From Terrimicrobiaceae bacterium (GTDB lineage: Bacteria > Verrucomicrobiota > Verrucomicrobiia > Chthoniobacterales > Terrimicrobiaceae): a stretch of 64,000 nucleotides of DNA. Location: contig JAGYIV010000008.1 in assembly GCA_018402345.1 (NCBI GenBank), forward strand, positions 186,001-250,000, written 5' to 3'. Below the pieces are notes generated by a model. The model was given only the letters and a program-made list of their open reading frames with translations, ran no database searches and was not told where the DNA came from. Positions 38,628 through 47,916 of this stretch are shown here, piece by piece; position 1 is the first letter of the stretch; each line of letters opens with the position of its first letter. A program made the translations under genes and the position numbers.

Positions 38628-40664
38628 CTACCAATCGCGCAAGACCTCTTGCGAGGTTTGCTGTTCCATGAGGTTCACCTTCTGCTCCTCGCCGCGAAGT
38701 GAATTGAGAAGCGCGCGCGCCTGGTTCGGGCTGATTTCGCCCTCCTTCTCCTCCGCTGCTGCCGCCTCGGCGGCCTCGCCGGGGTCCTGCGAGGCTGGGG
38801 TTGGCTGGGGTTGCTCGCCGGAGCTTTTCAGTTCGCCTTCCTTTTTCTCGCCGGGAGTGGGCGTGGGGACAGGCTCGGGGCGTTGATCTGAGTCGCCATT
38901 GTCCGCCTCGTTTTTGCTGTCGCCGTCTTGTGGCTGCTGATCTTTCTCCTCCTGCTGTTGATCGCCATCTTTCTGGTCTTCGTTTTCGCCGTCCTGCTGC
39001 TGGTCTTTGTTCTCCTGCTGGTCTTTGTTCTCCTGCTGGTCTTGCTGCTGTTGATCATTTTCCTGCTGATCCTTCTCCTGCTCGTCTTGGGAGGAATCTC
39101 CGTCCTGCTGTTGCTGGTCCTGCTGCTGGTCGTTCTTCTGTTGCTCCTGATCCTTTTGGTCCTGCTGATCCTTGTTTTGATCCTGCTGCTGGTCGTTCTG
39201 TTGGTCCTGCTGCTGCTGTTGTTTTTCGAGGTCTTCGAGCAGCTTCTTGGTGATTTCGAGATTGTCCTGCGCCTTTTTATTCTCGGGATTCAGGCGGAGG
39301 GTTTCCTCGTAATGCTCGATCGCGCTTTTCCAGTTGGTTTTTTTGGCCTCCGGCTCGGTGGCGGCCTCGCCTTTCCGCACGAGGGCGTTTGCCAGATTGT
39401 AGGAGGCGTCCTCCTTGAGTTGACGATCCCCGGCGAGAAGGGCATCGGTGAAATGCGTCACGGCATTTTCGAAATCGCCAGTCTTATAGGCGGCGGCACC
39501 GGCGTTGAACTGGAGCTTGTGCGAGCCGGGCTGGGATTTCAGGCCCTCCTGAAAGGCCTCGGAGGCTTTCTCGTAATTCCCGTTTTGGAAATCATCCAAC
39601 CCCGACTGGGCCTGTGCGGGCATGGCGGCGAGGAGGAGCAAGGCGGCAACTTTGGGCACACGCCGACGGTCTCCGGGGAGAAGCGACAGGGTCAGACACG
39701 CCACCGCGGCGGCGAGTGGCCATTGGAAACGCTCGATCGGTTGTCGGGCGCTGAAGACGCCCATCTCGGCGCGCTCCATCGGTTCGATGCCCTCTTGGAA
39801 AATCGTTCGCGCGGCATCGGGCCCGATCGATGTGTAAAACCCGCCGGTGGCTGCCGAGATTTCCTTTAACCGCGACTCGTCGAGCTTCGACATCACTGGC
39901 TTTCCGGCATTGTCGCGCACGACATCACGCCGTCCGTCGGGTAGGGTGACAGGGATCAATGACCCCTCCGGCGATCCGATGCCCACGGTGAAAATGCGGA
40001 TGCCCTCGGCCTCGGCCTTTTTGGCGGCCGCAATGCCATCCGCATCCAGTTCCTCGCCATCGGTGAGCACCAGCAGCGCGCGGACCTGTCCCTCGGCCTT
40101 GCCAAACGCCTCGCGGGCCGCCGAGATCGCGGCGGCGATATTTGTTCCTCCGCGGGGAATGATCGAGGTGTCGAGTTCCTCAAGCGCGTTTGTCACAGCG
40201 GTGTAATCGAGCGTGAGAGGCGCCTGGAGAAACGAGGAACCGGCAAAGGCGATCAACCCCATGCGGTCGCCTTGCAGGAGGCGCAGGAGATCCTGGGTGA
40301 ACATTTTCGCCCGCACGAGACGACTGGGAGCGATATCTGTGGCCAGCATGCTCTTGGAGGTGTCGATAGCCACGATCACGTCCCGCCCCTCCTGTTTCGT
40401 TTCCCGCTCGATAAATCCATAGCGCGGCTGGGCCAAGGCGACAAAAGCGAACCCGAGCGCCGAAAGCAAAAGCACGGCGCGGGCCATGCGGCGAGGGAGG
40501 CTCACCGAGCCCGCCAGTTGCTCGCGCAGGCGGGGAGCGACAATCCGTTGCACAAGTTCCCTCCCCCGGCGGTGCGACCACACGAACACGCCCGCCGCCA
40601 CGGGAAGCAGCGCCAGCGCCCAAAGCCAGAGAGGCGAGCCGAAGGTCAGGGAAGTCGTCTCCAT
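38628..40664 (-). CDS. batB: BatB-BatC fusion (VWA + TPR + Gln/Asp-rich tail)
   Basis: This 678-residue protein has two N-terminal transmembrane helices, a von Willebrand A domain with an intact MIDAS motif DTSKS (residues 101-105) and a third helix near residue 320. A BatC-like TPR region follows (GNYEKASEAFQEGLKSQPG onward), and a ~150-residue tail almost entirely of Gln, Asp, Lys, Asn and Glu ends in a short conserved helix (SPNQARALLNSLRGEEQKV). BatB and BatC are separate proteins in Bacteroides. The start at 40664 (METTSLTFGSPLWLW) overlaps the batA end by 19 bases. The low-complexity tail is probably a disordered periplasmic tether. Confidence 0.87.
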   Translation of the reverse strand: METTSLTFGSPLWLWALALLPVAAGVFVWSHRRGRELVQRIVAPRLREQLAGSVSLPRRMARAVLLLSALGFAFVALAQPRYGFIERETKQEGRDVIVAIDTSKSMLATDIAPSRLVRAKMFTQDLLRLLQGDRMGLIAFAGSSFLQAPLTLDYTAVTNALEELDTSIIPRGGTNIAAAISAAREAFGKAEGQVRALLVLTDGEELDADGIAAAKKAEAEGIRIFTVGIGSPEGSLIPVTLPDGRRDVVRDNAGKPVMSKLDESRLKEISAATGGFYTSIGPDAARTIFQEGIEPMERAEMGVFSARQPIERFQWPLAAAVACLTLSLLPGDRRRVPKVAALLLLAAMPAQAQSGLDDFQNGNYEKASEAFQEGLKSQPGSHKLQFNAGAAAYKTGDFENAVTHFTDALLAGDRQLKEDASYNLANALVRKGEAATEPEAKKTNWKSAIEHYEETLRLNPENKKAQDNLEITKKLLEDLEKQQQQQDQQNDQQQDQNKDQQDQKDQEQQKNDQQQDQQQQDGDSSQDEQEKDQQENDQQQQDQQENKDQQENKDQQQDGENEDQKDGDQQQEEKDQQPQDGDSKNEADNGDSDQRPEPVPTPTPGEKKEGELKSSGEQPQPTPASQDPGEAAEAAAAEEKEGEISPNQARALLNSLRGEEQKVNLMEQQTSQEVLRDW
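38925..39215. repeat. Degenerate CAG/GAC-type coding repeat in batB/C
   Basis: The stretch encoding the Gln/Asp tail is built from short imperfect repeats such as TCCTGCTGGTC, including a near-perfect 18-base tandem (TTTGTTCTCCTGCTGGTC) at about 39006-39047 encoding NKDQQE units. It is coding, not a CRISPR array, and is prone to slippage or assembly length error. Confidence 0.7.
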
Positions 40665-41659
40665 ACGGTTTGCGAGAGCAGGATGTGAAGAAGGAGGCAG
40701 GCGACGCCGGGAATGAGAAACCACTGGAACAAGTCGCGGTATTGCGCGGTCTTTTCCACCTCGACCTTCGATTTTTCCAACATGTCGATTTCGGCGAAGA
40801 TTTTCTCGAGGGACGACGTGTCGGTGGCACGGAAGTATTTCCCGTCGGTCATCGCGGCAATCTCCTCGAGCGTCTTCTCGTCGAAGCGCACGAGGACATT
40901 CCGATACACCGTGCGGCCGAACTGGTTCACAAGCGGAAACGGCGCCTCGCCCTCGGTGCCGGCACCGATCGTGTAAATCCTGATTCCAAGCGCCTTGGCG
41001 GCCTCCGCGGCGGTCAACGGCTGGACCTTCCCGGCGTTGTTGTCGCCGTCCGTCAGCAACACGATCAACTTCGTCTTGGCCTCCTTGTCCTTGAGGCGGT
41101 TTGCGGCGGAGGCGATGGCCGACCCGATCGCGGTGCCGTCCTCGACCAACCCGATGCGCAAGCGCTCAAGGTTCCTGATGAGCCAGTCGTGATCAAGCGT
41201 GAGCGGGCTCACGAGATATGGTTGGCCGGCGAATGCCACGATGCCGATGCGGTCGTTCGGGCGTTCCCTGATGAATTTCTCGGTCACGAGCTTCACGGCA
41301 TCGATGCGGTTGGCGCGCTGGGTTCCGATTGTGAAATCCTCCGCAAGCATCGAGCGGGAAACATCGATCGCCAGCATGATATCGACCCCCGTCGCCTGCA
41401 CCCGAGTCACCACGCTGCCGAGCTGCGGGCGGGCCAAGGCGATAATGAACAGCGAGAGCGCCAGATAAGTCAGCGTGGCGAGGAACGCACCGGCGCGGTT
41501 TCGCTGGCGGCGGCCGATGGCAGCCAGCATCGCCGTGTTCGAAAAGGTCACCCCCGCCGTGCCGCCGAATTTTCCCTTCAGCAGCGCAAGCAGCGGCACC
41601 AGAAGCAGCAGCAACAGCACCCATGGGTGCGCAAAGGAAAAACCGCCCGGCAGGCTCAT
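40646..41659 (-). CDS. batA: BatA, VWA-domain membrane protein
   Basis: This 337-residue inner-membrane protein has a hydrophobic helix (VLLLLLLVPLLALL, residues 14-27), a second one (LTYLALSLFIIALA), and a von Willebrand A domain with MIDAS motif DVSRS (residues 99-103). A C-terminal helix (FLIPGVACLLLHILLS) closes it. This is the standard BatA layout. It is overlapped by the DUF4381 gene upstream (ATGA) and overlaps batB/C downstream by 19 bases. It likely interacts with MoxR ATPase through the VWA domain. Confidence 0.92.
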   Translation of the reverse strand: MSLPGGFSFAHPWVLLLLLLVPLLALLKGKFGGTAGVTFSNTAMLAAIGRRQRNRAGAFLATLTYLALSLFIIALARPQLGSVVTRVQATGVDIMLAIDVSRSMLAEDFTIGTQRANRIDAVKLVTEKFIRERPNDRIGIVAFAGQPYLVSPLTLDHDWLIRNLERLRIGLVEDGTAIGSAIASAANRLKDKEAKTKLIVLLTDGDNNAGKVQPLTAAEAAKALGIRIYTIGAGTEGEAPFPLVNQFGRTVYRNVLVRFDEKTLEEIAAMTDGKYFRATDTSSLEKIFAEIDMLEKSKVEVEKTAQYRDLFQWFLIPGVACLLLHILLSQTVWRRLP

Positions 41660-42186
41660 GCCCCTCCCCCCTCCTTTTTCGATTGCGGTTCCCCGCGAAC
41701 AAGACGGGCGGCGATGTCCAGGAGGTCCAGCAACTCGGATTCGTTCGCTCCGGTCCGCGCAAATTTCAACAGGTCGGTTCGTTCCAACACCTCGCCGAGG
41801 CCCTGCTTTTCATTCTCGCTGAACACAGGCTTCGAGCGAATGGCGTTCAGAAACTCCAGGGATGTCTGCGTGGTGGCGCGGAAGCCATATTCCGCGGAGA
41901 GATAGAGTCGAAGCGCCTCGGAAACCCCCACCCCGAACGCATATGGCTCGGCGGTGGAAATGCCGGGCCGCATCACCTCGAGCGCGGCAAGCGCCTTTTC
42001 ACGGTTCGTCGGCGGGCGCTTGCGGGAGGTGAGAAGTTTTTTCGCCAGCATGCCCAGAAGCACAAGCAGGCCGAGCAACACGATCCCGGCGGCGACCGTG
42101 ATCCACAGCGGATACGGCCAGAACCACACCGGCCCGACGATGTCGTGAAGCGGCGCTGGAGTTGGATCGGGGGCTGTTGGATTCAT
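41656..42186 (-). CDS. DUF4381 membrane protein of the Bat cluster
   Basis: This 176-residue protein has one transmembrane helix (LWITVAAGIVLLGLLVLLGML, residues 27-47) preceded by a Pro-rich periplasmic stretch (LHDIVGPVWFWPYPLW) and followed by a helical cytoplasmic domain (ALAALEVMRPG, SEALRLYLSAEYGF, TSLEFLNAI). This is the DUF4381 pattern, regularly placed between the DUF58 and batA genes in MoxR/Bat clusters, as here. Both ends overlap neighbours by four bases. Specific function unknown. Confidence 0.8.
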   Translation of the reverse strand: MNPTAPDPTPAPLHDIVGPVWFWPYPLWITVAAGIVLLGLLVLLGMLAKKLLTSRKRPPTNREKALAALEVMRPGISTAEPYAFGVGVSEALRLYLSAEYGFRATTQTSLEFLNAIRSKPVFSENEKQGLGEVLERTDLLKFARTGANESELLDLLDIAARLVRGEPQSKKEGGGA

Positions 42187-43070
42187 GCGGCGAGGCGGCG
42201 TTCCCGTTGATCGAAAAAGGTGCGGAGGGCGACGAGATAATCCTCGTCCGTTGCCAGCCTGACGATATCCACACGCCTGCTGCGGAGGAGGCGCTCGAGC
42301 GTGCGCAGGCGCTCCTCGTTGAGTTCGGCAAGCCCTTCCCTAACCGCGCGGCTCGAGGTGTCCACATCGATCTGCTCGCCGGTCTCGGCGTCCTCGAGGG
42401 TCACGATGCCGACATCGGGAATCTCGCCCTCGCCGGGATCGATCACCGGCATCGCCACAAGATCGTGGCGGCGGCTGGTGACAGTGAGCGCCTTGGTGAA
42501 GTCGGGGGCCATGAAATCGGATATGGCGAAGACCACACAGCGTCGGCTCATGATGCGGTTCAGGTAATCCAGCGCGCCGGCGATGTTTGTTTTCCGCCCC
42601 TTCGGCTCGAAGTAGAGCATCTCGCGGATCAGGCGCAATGTGTGCAGGCGGCCTTTCTTCGGCGGAATGAACAACTCGACCTCCTGGCTGAAGAGAATGA
42701 GGCCGACCTTGTCGTTGTTGTTGATGGCACTGAACGCAAGAATCGAGGCGACCTCGGCGGCGAGTTCGCGCTTACTGAGATCCACGCTGCCAAACACGCC
42801 GGATGCGCTGACATCCACCAGCAACATCACGGTCAACTCGCGCTCCTCGGTGAATTTCTTGATGTAGGGCGTGTTCATACGCGCGGTGACATTCCAGTCG
42901 ATCGCGCGGATTTCATCGCCGGGGGCGTATTCGCGGACCTCCTCGAAATTCATGCCACGGCCCTTGAAGACGCTGTGGTATTGCCCCGCGAAGACAGAGT
43001 TCACGAGATGTCGCGTGCGCAACTCGATGCGGCGGATTTTTTTTAGAATTTCCTTGGGATCTCTCGTCAT
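42183..43070 (-). CDS. DUF58 VWA-like protein of the MoxR/Bat cluster
   Basis: This 295-residue cytoplasmic protein has the DUF58 core YAPGDEIRAIDWNVTARMN near residue 55 and a VWA-like region with a DVSAS MIDAS (LLVDVSASGVFG, near residue 85). DUF58 proteins accompany MoxR AAA+ ATPases and VWA membrane proteins in this cluster across many phyla. Start 43070 (MTRDPKEILKKIR) fits the family; 15 more residues upstream are possible. It is 57 bases after moxR and overlaps the DUF4381 gene. Confidence 0.9.
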   Translation of the reverse strand: MTRDPKEILKKIRRIELRTRHLVNSVFAGQYHSVFKGRGMNFEEVREYAPGDEIRAIDWNVTARMNTPYIKKFTEERELTVMLLVDVSASGVFGSVDLSKRELAAEVASILAFSAINNNDKVGLILFSQEVELFIPPKKGRLHTLRLIREMLYFEPKGRKTNIAGALDYLNRIMSRRCVVFAISDFMAPDFTKALTVTSRRHDLVAMPVIDPGEGEIPDVGIVTLEDAETGEQIDVDTSSRAVREGLAELNEERLRTLERLLRSRRVDIVRLATDEDYLVALRTFFDQRERRLAA

Positions 43071-43127
43071 GGTTGGGATCGGCCTCGGCAAACCACCAGG
43101 CCTGGATTGAACCACCCGGTCTTTCCG

Positions 43128-44117
43128 TCAGGGCACTGGCACGCCTGCGAAAATCTGCTCGATGACATCCTCTGTGGTCACCGACTCAGCCTCGGCCTCG
43201 TAGGTGACACCGATGCGGTGGCGGAGCACATCCATGCCCACTGTCTTCACATCCTGCGGCGTGACATACCCCCTGCCTGCAATGAAGGCATTCGCCTTTG
43301 CTGCGAGAGTGAGGAAAATCGTGGCGCGGGGAGAAGCTCCGTAGCGGATGAGCCCCTCGAGCTTGAGTTTCGCGGCGGCGGGGTCGCGTGTCGCCCACAC
43401 GATATCCACGATGTAGTCCTTCACGCGGTCGTCGACATAGATGTCGTTCACCACACCGCGGGCCTTGATGATCTCCTCGGGACCAACCACGGCGTCCACT
43501 TCGAGTTTCGGCGAGGAGGTGGCCATGGCATCGAGAATGAGACGCTCCTCTTCGCGGGTGGGATATCCCACATGGACCTTGAGCATGAAGCGGTCGAGCT
43601 GGGCCTCGGGGAGTTGGTAGGTGCCCTCCTGCTCGATCGGGTTTTGGGTGGCGAGAACAAGAAAAGGATCGGGCAGTTTGAAGGTCTGCTCGCCGATCGT
43701 AACCTGCCGCTCCTGCATCGCCTCGAGCAACGCGCTCTGCACCTTCGCCGGGGCGCGGTTGATTTCGTCGGCAAGGATGAGATTCGAAAAAATCGGCCCG
43801 AGCTTGGTGGTGAACTCGCTCTCGCGAGGATTGTAAATGAGCGTGCCGACGAGATCCGCCGGCAGGAGGTCGGGTGTGAATTGCAGGCGCTGGAAGCCGG
43901 TGCGGATCGAGTTCGCAAGCGTGCGCACGGTGAGTGTCTTGGCCAATCCCGGCACCCCTTCCAGCAGCACGTGGCCATTGCACAGGAGGCCGACAAGCAG
44001 GCGGTGAACGAGGACGTTTTGGCCGACAACGACGCGGGAGACCTCGTTGACCAACGGGTCGACCCACTGGCGGTGTTCCTGGACGTGTCGGGTGATTTCA
44101 GAGGTGTTGATACTCAT
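43128..44117 (-). CDS. moxR: MoxR-family AAA+ ATPase
   Basis: This 329-residue chaperone-like ATPase has Walker A GVPGLAKT (residues 54-61), Walker B ILADEINRAPAK, sensor 1 LVLATQNPIEQEGTYQLPEAQLDRF and the C-terminal lid domain. MoxR ATPases are thought to load metals or assist folding of VWA-domain partners, which are encoded directly downstream (DUF58, BatA, BatB). It is the first gene of the seven-gene cluster; 127 bases separate it from the ROK kinase gene upstream, probably including the cluster promoter. Confidence 0.95.
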   Translation of the reverse strand: MSINTSEITRHVQEHRQWVDPLVNEVSRVVVGQNVLVHRLLVGLLCNGHVLLEGVPGLAKTLTVRTLANSIRTGFQRLQFTPDLLPADLVGTLIYNPRESEFTTKLGPIFSNLILADEINRAPAKVQSALLEAMQERQVTIGEQTFKLPDPFLVLATQNPIEQEGTYQLPEAQLDRFMLKVHVGYPTREEERLILDAMATSSPKLEVDAVVGPEEIIKARGVVNDIYVDDRVKDYIVDIVWATRDPAAAKLKLEGLIRYGASPRATIFLTLAAKANAFIAGRGYVTPQDVKTVGMDVLRHRIGVTYEAEAESVTTEDVIEQIFAGVPVP

Positions 44118-44244
44118 GGTTGGTTGGAAACTCGGACTGTTGAATTCGGGAGGTTGAGACAGGGTCCAGAGGGGAATTGTTCAACACAAATCCCGATGGC
44201 GAGTGAATTGGTTTTTTCGATGCGGCTGGTGAATTGTCGGTCAT

Positions 44245-45150
44245 TCATGCCGCCAACCGTGCCGCGCCGAAGACACCGGCGCTGTCGCCGAGGGCGGGCT
44301 TGAGGATTCGAGTGTGGAGTTCGGCGTTGAAGAGGTGCTTGCAAATCGCAGCGCGGGTCTCCGCGTCGTAGAGCAAGGAAATGTTCCCCACACCGCCGCC
44401 GATCACGATGGCATGCGGGTCGAGAATGTTGATCACCGCGGCGATCGCCACACCAAATTTTTCACGCAAGCACGCGAGCGTTTGAATGGCGGGCGGCGAC
44501 CCCGCGGCGGCACGCTCGACAATCACTGGAAGACGCACGGCTTCCCCGCCGAGTTCGCGGTGGTGGCGCTCAAGCGAGGGACCGGCAAGAACCGTCTCCA
44601 CGCAACCGCGCCTCCCGCAGTAGCAGGGATGCGATTCGCCAGGGATCGGATTGTGGCCCCACTCTCCGGCGATACCATGGAGACCGTTCAGCACGCGTCC
44701 ATCCACCACAATGCCCCCGCCGACGCCCGTTCCAAGAATCAGCCCCATGACCACGCCCTCCCCGCGGGCCGCTCCCCATGTGGCTTCGGCGAGTGCGAAA
44801 CAATTTGCGTCATTCGCCATGGCCACCTCGCACCCGAGGGCCGCCTCGAGATCCGCACGCAGGGGGCGGTTGTTGAGGCACACGGTGTTCGAGTTTTTCA
44901 ATCCACCAGTGTCGGGATCGATCACGCCGGGCGTGCCAATGCCGATGCGCGACGGGCGTTTGAACCCCGAGGCGCGCTCAAGGTCCGCGACGAGCGCGGC
45001 GATACCCGAAACCACATGGTCGTAGCCAAGCGAGGCACCTGTCTCCCGCCGAAGCCTGTGAAGCGGCTCGCCAGGGTTCATGGGGTTCATGACAACCCCT
45101 TCGATTTTTGTTCCGCCGAGGTCGATGCCCCAGAGACCGCTGGAATCCAT
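44245..45150 (-). CDS. ROK-family sugar kinase
   Basis: This 301-residue ASKHA-fold kinase has the phosphate loop DLGGTK (residues 10-15), the catalytic aspartate region MANDANCFALAEATWG, GTGVGGGIVVDG, and the ROK zinc motif (GHNPIPG, then CYCGRRGC). ROK kinases phosphorylate glucose, fructose or N-acetylated sugars; the specificity is not readable. Its ATG overlaps the dnaN stop (TGATG), an odd pairing that implies co-transcription. It is the second glucokinase-type enzyme of the window, unrelated to the Glk at 15624. Confidence 0.9.
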   Translation of the reverse strand: MDSSGLWGIDLGGTKIEGVVMNPMNPGEPLHRLRRETGASLGYDHVVSGIAALVADLERASGFKRPSRIGIGTPGVIDPDTGGLKNSNTVCLNNRPLRADLEAALGCEVAMANDANCFALAEATWGAARGEGVVMGLILGTGVGGGIVVDGRVLNGLHGIAGEWGHNPIPGESHPCYCGRRGCVETVLAGPSLERHHRELGGEAVRLPVIVERAAAGSPPAIQTLACLREKFGVAIAAVINILDPHAIVIGGGVGNISLLYDAETRAAICKHLFNAELHTRILKPALGDSAGVFGAARLAA

Positions 45151-46247
45151 CAGGTCGACACGCGCATTGGCATGATGACGTAGAGGAAGGGCGTCTGGAT
45201 TTTGATGACGCCCGGGCTCATTTCGTCAATCAGCTCGAGATAAACCTCGTCGTTCGGAAGGTTGCGAAGGGGGTCCATGAGGAACTCAGGATTGAAGGCG
45301 ATCGACATGTCGGGCCCCTTGTAGTTGAGCGACATCGATTCCTTGGCCTCGCCGACATCCGGCGTGTTGGCGCTGATGTCGAGGTTGTTTTTAGTGAAGG
45401 TCAGGCGAACCGAGCTTGTTTTGTCAGTGCTCAGGAGCGAAACGCGGCGGACGCAGTTTAAAAAAGCCTCACGCTCGAGCGCAACGCGCTCCTTGGCCTC
45501 GCCTGGAATGACTTGGCGGTAATTCGGATAGTTGCCGTCCACCAGTTTTGAAACCAGTTGCGAGCCGTTGAGATTGAACGACACGAGATTCGCCGAACTG
45601 CTGATGACGACATCTCCTTCGTCCGAGAGGAGACGCTGCAACTCGGTGACAGCCTTGGTCGGCAGGATGAAATCACGCTCGTGGCTCTTGGGGAACTCAA
45701 GCTCGTTGTCGAACAGGGCCAAACGGCGCCCATCGGTCGCGACGAGGGTGAGTTTGTTTTCTGTGAGGGAGAAAAGGATGCCGTTGAGAACAAAGCGCGC
45801 CTCGTCACTCGAAATGGCATAAGAGGTCTTGCGGAGGCCGTCTCTCAACTCCGCCTGCTTGAGGGTGAGGGAATTTTCCTCCTCGAATGAAGGAAATGGC
45901 GGAAAGTCCTCTTTAGGAAGCCCATAGACTTTAAAGTAGCTCGCGCCACAGCGGATGGACGCGGCATTTTTCGAGTCCACGTCGATGGTAATTTCGGAGC
46001 TGGGCAACTCGCGGATGATCGAGACAAATTTCCTCGCTGGCAGTGTAGTCGACCCAGCCCTCTCGACGCGGGCCTCGACCCTGCAGCGAATGCCCACCTC
46101 CAAATCCGTGGTCGTGAGGTGGAGTCCTTCGCTGTCGGCTTCGAGCAGCGCGTTGGTGAGAACCGGAATGGTCGGGCGGGTGCTGACGACGTTTTGGATG
46201 CGTTGCAATCCTTCGAGGAGGGCTTCTTTGGTAACCGCGATCTTCAT
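45150..46247 (-). CDS. dnaN: DNA polymerase III beta sliding clamp
   Basis: This 365-residue protein forms the dimeric ring clamp that tethers polymerase to DNA. It has three clamp domains; recognisable segments are TIPVLTNALLEA, LVATDGRRLAL and the C-terminal YVIMPMR that lines the partner-binding pocket. Start 46247 (MKIAVTKEALLEGLQ) is canonical. dnaA, recF and gyrB are not adjacent, so this is not a classical oriC cluster as far as the window shows; a ROK kinase gene follows with a one-base overlap. It is divergent from the ClpX-like gene. Confidence 0.97.
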   Translation of the reverse strand: MKIAVTKEALLEGLQRIQNVVSTRPTIPVLTNALLEADSEGLHLTTTDLEVGIRCRVEARVERAGSTTLPARKFVSIIRELPSSEITIDVDSKNAASIRCGASYFKVYGLPKEDFPPFPSFEEENSLTLKQAELRDGLRKTSYAISSDEARFVLNGILFSLTENKLTLVATDGRRLALFDNELEFPKSHERDFILPTKAVTELQRLLSDEGDVVISSSANLVSFNLNGSQLVSKLVDGNYPNYRQVIPGEAKERVALEREAFLNCVRRVSLLSTDKTSSVRLTFTKNNLDISANTPDVGEAKESMSLNYKGPDMSIAFNPEFLMDPLRNLPNDEVYLELIDEMSPGVIKIQTPFLYVIMPMRVST

Positions 46248-46353
46248 GTGTGTGCGCCGTTGAATAGGGATTCGCCGGGGAGGTGTCAACCGGATGTTCG
46301 GCGGTTCCCCGGGCTTGCGCGCTCCCGCCGCTTGGTCGATAGAGTGTCCATCC

Positions 46354-47916
46354 ATGAGCGATCCCATCATGCCCACCCCCGAGCAAATGCAGCGCCGGTT
46401 GCAGGAATTGCTGCGCACCACCTTTGCGATGCCGACATCCCCCTCGGACCCGCCCGAGACCGCTGTGGAAAAAAAGTCTGGCATTCCCGAGGCGATCCGC
46501 GGCTTCACGCTCACGCCACGCGAGATCAAGGCGCACCTCGACCGTTTTGTGATCCAGCAAGAGGAGGCGAAGAAGGTGCTCGGGATCGCGGTGTGCGACC
46601 ATTATAACAACGCCAAGGTGATGGCCTCGCGCGATCCCGCCGCCCCCGCGCTGGAGTATTCGAAGCAGAACGTGCTTCTGGCCGGCCCCACCGGTGTGGG
46701 CAAGACCTACCTAGTCAAACATGTCGCCGAATTGATCGGTGTGCCATTTGTGAAGGCCGACGCCACGAAGTTCAGCGAGACCGGCTATGTCGGCGGGGAT
46801 GTCGAGGATTTGGTGCGTGAACTGGTCCAGAAGGCCGATGGCGACGTGTCGCTTGCCCAATACGGGATCGTCTACATCGACGAAATCGACAAAATCGCCA
46901 CTTCCTCCGAGGCGATCGGCCGCGATGTCAGCGGGCGCGGCGTGCAGACCACGCTGTTGAAACTGATGGAGGAAACGGAGGTCGCCCTGCGCGGAGGAAA
47001 TGACCTCCAAGGGCAAATCCAGGCCGCGCTGGAATTCCAGCGGCGAGGAAAGGCCGTGAGGGAAACCATCAACACCCGGCACATTCTATTTATCGTCTCC
47101 GGGGCGTTCGACCGACTGACCAAGCTCGTCTCAAGGCGGTTGAAAACGGCTGGCATCGGCTTCGGGGCGGATCCCGCAGCGGCGGTGGAGGATGCCGCCG
47201 GATTGATGCGGCGCGCGGAGACCCGTGATTTCGTGGACTACGGCCTCGAGCCCGAATTTGTCGGCAGGCTTCCGGTGAGGGTCGTATGCGAACCCCTCGC
47301 CGAGGACGACTTGTTTGAAATCCTGAAAAGCTCGGAGGGCAGCCTGCTGCGCCAATACGAACGCGACTTCGAGGCCTATGGCATCGAGGCCACCTTCCAC
47401 GACGAGGCATTGCGGCACTTGGCCAAACTCGCCGCCCTCGAAAAAACAGGTGCGCGCGGATTGATGACCGTCACCGAGCGCCTCCTGCGGGAGTTTAAGT
47501 TTTGCCTGCCCGGCTCCGGGGCAAAGAAACTCGCCATCACTCCAGAGGTGATGGAGGACCCCGCCACAACCATCGCCGCGCTGGCTGCCGAGGGGCGCGA
47601 GGAGGCGGAGCGGCTCGAGCGCGAGGCGGTGCGGGTGTTTGCCGAGTCCTTCGGCCAGGCCCATGGACTGGTCTTCCGCTTCGAGCCGGCGGCCGTCGAG
47701 GCCCTCCTGCTCAAGGCGCGGGAAAAAAACATTCCCGCTCGCGGCTTGTGCGAGAGCCTGTTCAAGGATTATCAATTCGGACTTGGCCTCATCCGCCGCA
47801 ACAGCGGGCAATCCGAATTTGCGATTCCCGTCGAGGCGGTGGATGCCCCAGACCGTGTGCTGAGTCAGTGGGTCGTGGCCTCCTACCGCACAATCGACGA
47901 ACATGAGAAACATTAA
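46354..47916 (+). CDS. ClpX-like AAA+ unfoldase lacking the zinc-binding domain
   Basis: This 520-residue ATPase aligns with ClpX from residue ~50 on: PREIKAHLDRFVIQQEEAKK, Walker A GPTGVGKT (111-118), pore loop GYVG, Walker B IVYIDEIDKIA, and the ClpP-binding IGF loop (TAGIGFGAD). The N-terminal C4 zinc finger of ClpX is absent, replaced by a Met/Gln-rich stretch. The C-terminus is ~90 residues longer than usual and includes a second lid-like segment. It may be a substrate-specialised unfoldase working with ClpP. The next gene, a degenerate cyclase, starts inside its end (14-base overlap). Confidence 0.88.
   Translation: MSDPIMPTPEQMQRRLQELLRTTFAMPTSPSDPPETAVEKKSGIPEAIRGFTLTPREIKAHLDRFVIQQEEAKKVLGIAVCDHYNNAKVMASRDPAAPALEYSKQNVLLAGPTGVGKTYLVKHVAELIGVPFVKADATKFSETGYVGGDVEDLVRELVQKADGDVSLAQYGIVYIDEIDKIATSSEAIGRDVSGRGVQTTLLKLMEETEVALRGGNDLQGQIQAALEFQRRGKAVRETINTRHILFIVSGAFDRLTKLVSRRLKTAGIGFGADPAAAVEDAAGLMRRAETRDFVDYGLEPEFVGRLPVRVVCEPLAEDDLFEILKSSEGSLLRQYERDFEAYGIEATFHDEALRHLAKLAALEKTGARGLMTVTERLLREFKFCLPGSGAKKLAITPEVMEDPATTIAALAAEGREEAERLEREAVRVFAESFGQAHGLVFRFEPAAVEALLLKAREKNIPARGLCESLFKDYQFGLGLIRRNSGQSEFAIPVEAVDAPDRVLSQWVVASYRTIDEHEKH

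Noticed and set aside
38925-39215. Short direct repeats resembling a CRISPR array
   Set aside because: Repeat units are 9-18 bases, imperfect, in frame with a coding sequence, and have no spacers of uniform length.
38928-39869. A very hydrophobic plus-strand frame (long Leu/Val/Ile runs) opposite batB/C
   Set aside because: It is the complement of the CAG/GAC-rich tail of BatB-BatC; the hydrophobicity is a by-product of CTG/GTC codons, not a membrane protein.
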